Source: Roseomonas sp.
GTDB lineage: Bacteria > Pseudomonadota > Alphaproteobacteria > Acetobacterales > Acetobacteraceae
Reading direction: 5' to 3'
Length of the DNA stretch: 64,000 bases
Assembly: GCA_020249435.1 (NCBI GenBank)
Contig: JADCFQ010000023.1
Coordinates: 1-64,000, forward strand
A program made the position numbers and the translations under genes. Of this stretch, positions 61,259 through 64,000 are shown one piece after another; position 1 is the first letter of the stretch; each line of letters begins with the position of its first letter. Below the pieces are notes generated by a model. The model made no database searches and was not told the origin of the DNA. It saw only the letters and a program-made list of their open reading frames with translations.

Positions 61259-62026
61259 ATGCGAATCACCGACCTTGCCGGCAAGGCGGTTCTCATCACC
61301 GGTGCGTCCACCGGCATTGGGGCTGCCGTGGCCAAGGGCTTCGCCGCGCAAGGCGCGCGCGTTGCGGTTCATTACAATTCCAGTGAAGCCCAGGCGCAGC
61401 AAGTGCTTGAGGAAATCCGCGCCGCGGGCGGGGAGGCCATTGCGCTCAGGGCCGATGTGCGTTCGCTTGATGCATGTCGGCGCCTGGTGGCTGAGGCAGA
61501 GCAACGCCTTGGCGCGCTTGATGTGCTGGTGAACAATGCTGGTGGTGTGGTGAAGCGCCATCCGCTGCACGAGATTGATGACGCGCTTTATGACGATATC
61601 GTCAATCTGAATGCGCGTTCGGTCTTCGCTTGTTCGCGCGCTGCGGTGCCAATCATGCAGGCGCAGGGCGGCGGCGCGATCATTTCCACCACATCCATCG
61701 CAGCGCGTACCGGTGGCGGCAGCAAATCCACGCTCTATGCCGCTTCAAAGGCATTCGTATCCACCTTCAGCCGCGGATTGGCGAAGGAGGTTGCGCGCTA
61801 CGGCATTCGCGTGAACGCCATAGCCCCAGGCGTGATCGGCAAAGCAGACAAGGCGAAGACAACGCCAAGCCATCAGCTTGAGGCTTCGATCAAGCTTACA
61901 CCCATGCGGCGGATCGGCACCGTTGAGGAATGCGTTGGTGCCTATCTTTTCCTGGCATCATCAGAGATGGCCGGGTTCATTACCGGGCAAGTGATTGAGG
62001 TGAATGGCGGGCTTCACATGCCCTGA
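61259..62026 (+). CDS. SDR-family oxidoreductase
   Basis: A 255-aa classical short-chain dehydrogenase with the cofactor motif GASTGIGAAVAKG, NNAGG, catalytic Ser in ISTTSIAA, Tyr-x3-Lys in YAASKAF and the C-terminal AGFITGQVIEVNGGLHMP. It probably oxidises or reduces a hydroxyl in the pathway with NAD(P)H. It is the last gene of the operon, 11 bases after the phosphoesterase; the convergent MFS gene ends 10 bases beyond. Confidence 0.92.
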   Translation: MRITDLAGKAVLITGASTGIGAAVAKGFAAQGARVAVHYNSSEAQAQQVLEEIRAAGGEAIALRADVRSLDACRRLVAEAEQRLGALDVLVNNAGGVVKRHPLHEIDDALYDDIVNLNARSVFACSRAAVPIMQAQGGGAIISTTSIAARTGGGSKSTLYAASKAFVSTFSRGLAKEVARYGIRVNAIAPGVIGKADKAKTTPSHQLEASIKLTPMRRIGTVEECVGAYLFLASSEMAGFITGQVIEVNGGLHMP

Positions 62027-62036
62027 ATGTGGCGGG

Positions 62037-63206
62037 TCAACGCCGCGCCAAATCCCGCCTGAACCAACCATAAAGCGCCAGCGCCGCACCAAGCGCCACG
62101 ACCGCAAAAAATACCGGCGCCGTCGCGCTACCGGTGACATCGCGCAGCCAACCGGCAAAGGCCGGGCATCCTGTGCAGCCGGCATAGAACCAGACGAAAT
62201 AAACCCCCAAGCCCCGCGCGCGGCGTTCCGGCGCCACAGCCTCGGCGGCCAGTGCGGAAAACACGGTGATGGGCAGCGCGTAGCAGAAGCCATGCAGCAG
62301 GCCGAAAAGCGGCGCCCAGGCCACATCTGCCAGCGGCAAGGCAAGCGCGGCCAGCATGGCAAGCAGGCTCGCGCTGATGGTCATTGGGCCGGCAACACCG
62401 GCACGACGCGCGAGCCAGGCACCCGCCGGCACCGCCAACAGATTGGACCACGAAATCAACGAAACCGCGAAGCTCGCCTCCGCCAGGCCAAGCCCGCGCG
62501 CCATCAGCATCGGCGGCGCGAAGCTCACCAGCACCATATAGGCGCCATTCACCAGCGCCCAGCAGGCGCCGGCCAGGCACATGCGGCGAAACTCCGCCCG
62601 CGTCAGTGCGCTGCTGGTGCTGGTGCTTGCCGGCAGCGCGCGCGGTTCCGGCCCGCGGGCGAGGGCGACCGCGATGAAGGCGATGCCCGCCGCAAAAGCC
62701 GCGACCTGATAGGGAAGTTGCCAGCCATGATCAGGCACAAAGCCGGGGAGCGCCGCTTGCGTTGCGGCAATCCCCAGCGGCCAGCCGAGCACATAAACCG
62801 CCATGGCGGGGAAAAGATCTCGGCCCAGGAAGCGGTCCTGCACCATTTTCGTGAGCAACAAAATCACCAGCAGCGTGCCGAGGCCCATCAGCAGCCGCCC
62901 CGCAATCAGCCGCGCAACCTCCTCAGCACTGGCGGAGACCACTGCACCCAGGATCAGCAGCACAAGCCCTAGCAGAACGCCGCGCCTGTCGCCCAAGCGT
63001 CGCGCGACCAGGCCCAAGGGATAGGCGAGGAAAAGCCCCGGCAACCAGAACAAACCAACCAGCGTGCCAAAGCCTGCCCAATCCAAGGCGAAGGCATCCA
63101 CCAAAGCGGGGCCAGCCGCGCCGGGTGCCTGGAACATCGCGCCCAAGGCCGCGCGCAGGATGAAGACTGCCAGCAAAAACGCAGCGGCTGACGTCAAAAA
63201 ACCCAT
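62037..63206 (-). CDS. MFS transporter
   Basis: A 389-aa, twelve-segment major facilitator. Landmarks are GAMFQAPGAAGPALVDAF, PLGLVARRLGDRRGVLLG (the A-loop motif between TM2 and TM3) and PAGAWLARRAGVAG. The class resembles NimT/CynX or sugar-acid carriers. ATG at 63206 gives the normal start (MGFLTSAAAFLLAVFILR); the open frame to 63323 is the overlapping gene read in another phase. It overlaps the DUF3293-like gene by 13 bases. The substrate is unknown. Confidence 0.88.
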   Translation of the reverse strand: MGFLTSAAAFLLAVFILRAALGAMFQAPGAAGPALVDAFALDWAGFGTLVGLFWLPGLFLAYPLGLVARRLGDRRGVLLGLVLLILGAVVSASAEEVARLIAGRLLMGLGTLLVILLLTKMVQDRFLGRDLFPAMAVYVLGWPLGIAATQAALPGFVPDHGWQLPYQVAAFAAGIAFIAVALARGPEPRALPASTSTSSALTRAEFRRMCLAGACWALVNGAYMVLVSFAPPMLMARGLGLAEASFAVSLISWSNLLAVPAGAWLARRAGVAGPMTISASLLAMLAALALPLADVAWAPLFGLLHGFCYALPITVFSALAAEAVAPERRARGLGVYFVWFYAGCTGCPAFAGWLRDVTGSATAPVFFAVVALGAALALYGWFRRDLARR

Positions 63207-63583
63207 ATCAGCCGCGCCTTCGCCCCGCGCCGCAGCGCGACCATCGCGTATTGTCGGAACAACCGCGCAAGGCGCTTGCCGCGCGCAGCACAGATGCCGA
63301 TGAAGCAATGCACTTCCCACCAAGACTTGGCGCCGCCCTTGCCTTCCACATGGGGCAAGGCACGCAGGCGTTCGCGCAACGCTGGATGGCGCCGCGCATT
63401 CCAGCCTGCCGCCATGCGTCGGCTGAAAGGATTACTTGCGGCGATGAATACGCCTTCCGGCACGCGCCAGCATTGCAGCAGCGCATCCAAAGCCGGTGCG
63501 CGTTGCCCGATGCGCGCGGCATGCTCGCCCGCAAAATAGCAGGAAGCGCGATAGGCGCGTGTAAGCCCGGCAGAGTGCTTCAT
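63194..63583 (-). CDS. DUF3293-like protein
   Basis: A 129-aa protein with IAASNPFSRRMAAGWNARRH, a pattern like the DUF3293 core (ASNPxSxxLs.xEN), and a Trp-Glu near SWWEVHC. The function of the family is unknown. It starts at ATG 63583, overlapping the stop of the rRNA methyltransferase gene upstream (TCAT on the plus strand), and runs 13 bases into the MFS gene, so three genes are translationally linked. Confidence 0.7.
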   Translation of the reverse strand: MKHSAGLTRAYRASCYFAGEHAARIGQRAPALDALLQCWRVPEGVFIAASNPFSRRMAAGWNARRHPALRERLRALPHVEGKGGAKSWWEVHCFIGICAARGKRLARLFRQYAMVALRRGAKARLIWVF

Positions 63584-64000
63584 CTGAACTGCATCAATAT
63601 GCCCTTGAGGTAGGCGCTTTCGGGCAGCATCGGATGCAGCGGATGATCCGGCCCAGCGCTGCCCATATGCAGGATGCGCGCTTCCCGCCCGGCACGCTGC
63701 ACGCCCCAGGCGACGGCATCGGCGAATTCTCCCGGAGCGACATGATGGCTGCAGGACGCGATGAAGAAAAACCCTGCCTTTTCAACAAGACTCGCGCCGA
63801 GCCGCGCCAATTTGCCATAGGCGCGCAAAGCTGCCGGTTGGTCCTTGCGCGCCTTGGCGAAGGCGGGCGGGTCCGTGATCACGACGCCGAAACGCTTGCC
63901 TGCGCCGACCATGCGTTCCAGGGCCTCCAGCGCTTCGGCCTTTTGGGTTTCGACCCGATCTGCAACCCCATTGCGCTGTGCCGCTTCCAGCGCCAAAGCC
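63580..64000 (-). CDS. Class I SAM-dependent rRNA methyltransferase (RlmI-like), C-terminal part
   Basis: Only the last ~139 codons lie in the window; the gene continues past 64000. Visible are VITDPPAFAKARKDQ (motif IV, with the family's DPPxF), FFFIASCSHHV (motif VI Cys) and a C-terminal AGPDHPLHPMLPESAYLKG, characteristic of RlmI/RlmL-type 23S rRNA cytosine methyltransferases with an N-terminal PUA domain. It is coupled to the DUF3293-like gene by a four-base overlap. Confidence 0.87.
   Translation of the reverse strand, partial: ALALEAAQRNGVADRVETQKAEALEALERMVGAGKRFGVVITDPPAFAKARKDQPAALRAYGKLARLGASLVEKAGFFFIASCSHHVAPGEFADAVAWGVQRAGREARILHMGSAGPDHPLHPMLPESAYLKGILMQFR

Noticed and set aside
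62004-62972. 322-aa plus-strand open frame over the MFS gene
   Set aside because: Antisense shadow of the transporter, very rich in Arg, Gln and His with no domain.

Overview
The window looks like a chromosome segment of a GC-rich alphaproteobacterium, most likely an Acetobacteraceae (Roseomonas-like) soil or plant-associated heterotroph. The reasons are strong GC bias at third codon positions, many solute-binding proteins including two of the TctC/Bug type, rsmB next to guaA, and long runs of overlapping catabolic genes. This placement is inference from style and gene content; no rRNA or tRNA gene was seen.

Layout. (1) 1-185: the end of an IS5-type element. (2) 0.3-15.9 kb: a catabolic superlocus with two polar-amino-acid-type ABC transporter sets, one ABC ATPase, two DHDPS-family aldolase/deaminases, and two versions of a three-component (2Fe-2S / FAD / DAO-type) imino-acid or opine oxidase. 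One version is split into three genes (3426-6207); the other is fused into one 970-aa protein (13026-15938). A DUF6282 hydrolase, an M20-like protein and a TctC receptor lie between them. (3) 16.3-26.4 kb: two FMNH2-dependent monooxygenases around a peptide-type binding protein, an M28-like and an M20 peptidase, and two more binding proteins, apparently with somewhat lower GC. (4) 26.5-36.3 kb: an IS3 relic, an MFS pump broken by one in-frame amber codon, glutaminase, an SLC13 permease, a beta-helix membrane protein, an aldo/keto reductase and a divergent LysR regulator. (5) 36.3-38.56 kb: an IS3 fragment, then a small AT-rich island bracketed by two diverged copies of the last ~57 codons of guaA. 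The island holds three overlapping genes (HNH nuclease, unrecognised 214-aa protein, MNT-type nucleotidyltransferase) that read as a candidate defence or toxin-antitoxin cassette. (6) 38.4-49.1 kb: housekeeping genes guaA, rsmB-like, prmA and a UvrD/PcrA helicase, mixed with a GNAT, a flavin oxidoreductase, an orphan flagellar-rod-like protein, a pentapeptide protein, HupE/UreJ and a ten-repeat TPR protein. (7) 49.65-62.03 kb: a tightly packed operon for a CoA-linked substrate (thiolase, Zn-ribbon/OB partner, complete Dpp-type transporter, LacI regulator, double-domain CoA transferase, phosphoesterase, SDR). It is introduced by a 23-codon leader ORF whose stop overlaps the thiolase start. (8) 62.0-64.0 kb: MFS transporter, DUF3293-like protein and the C-terminal part of an rRNA methyltransferase that runs off the window.

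The most unusual finding is the guaA-bounded cassette at 36566-38559. The HNH gene starts 7 bp after the guaA stop and appears to take its ribosome-binding site from guaA's final codons, so the cargo may be expressed along with a housekeeping gene. The second is the pair of split and fused oxidases about 10 kb apart, each with its own DHDPS-family partner; one partner lacks the usual catalytic tyrosine.
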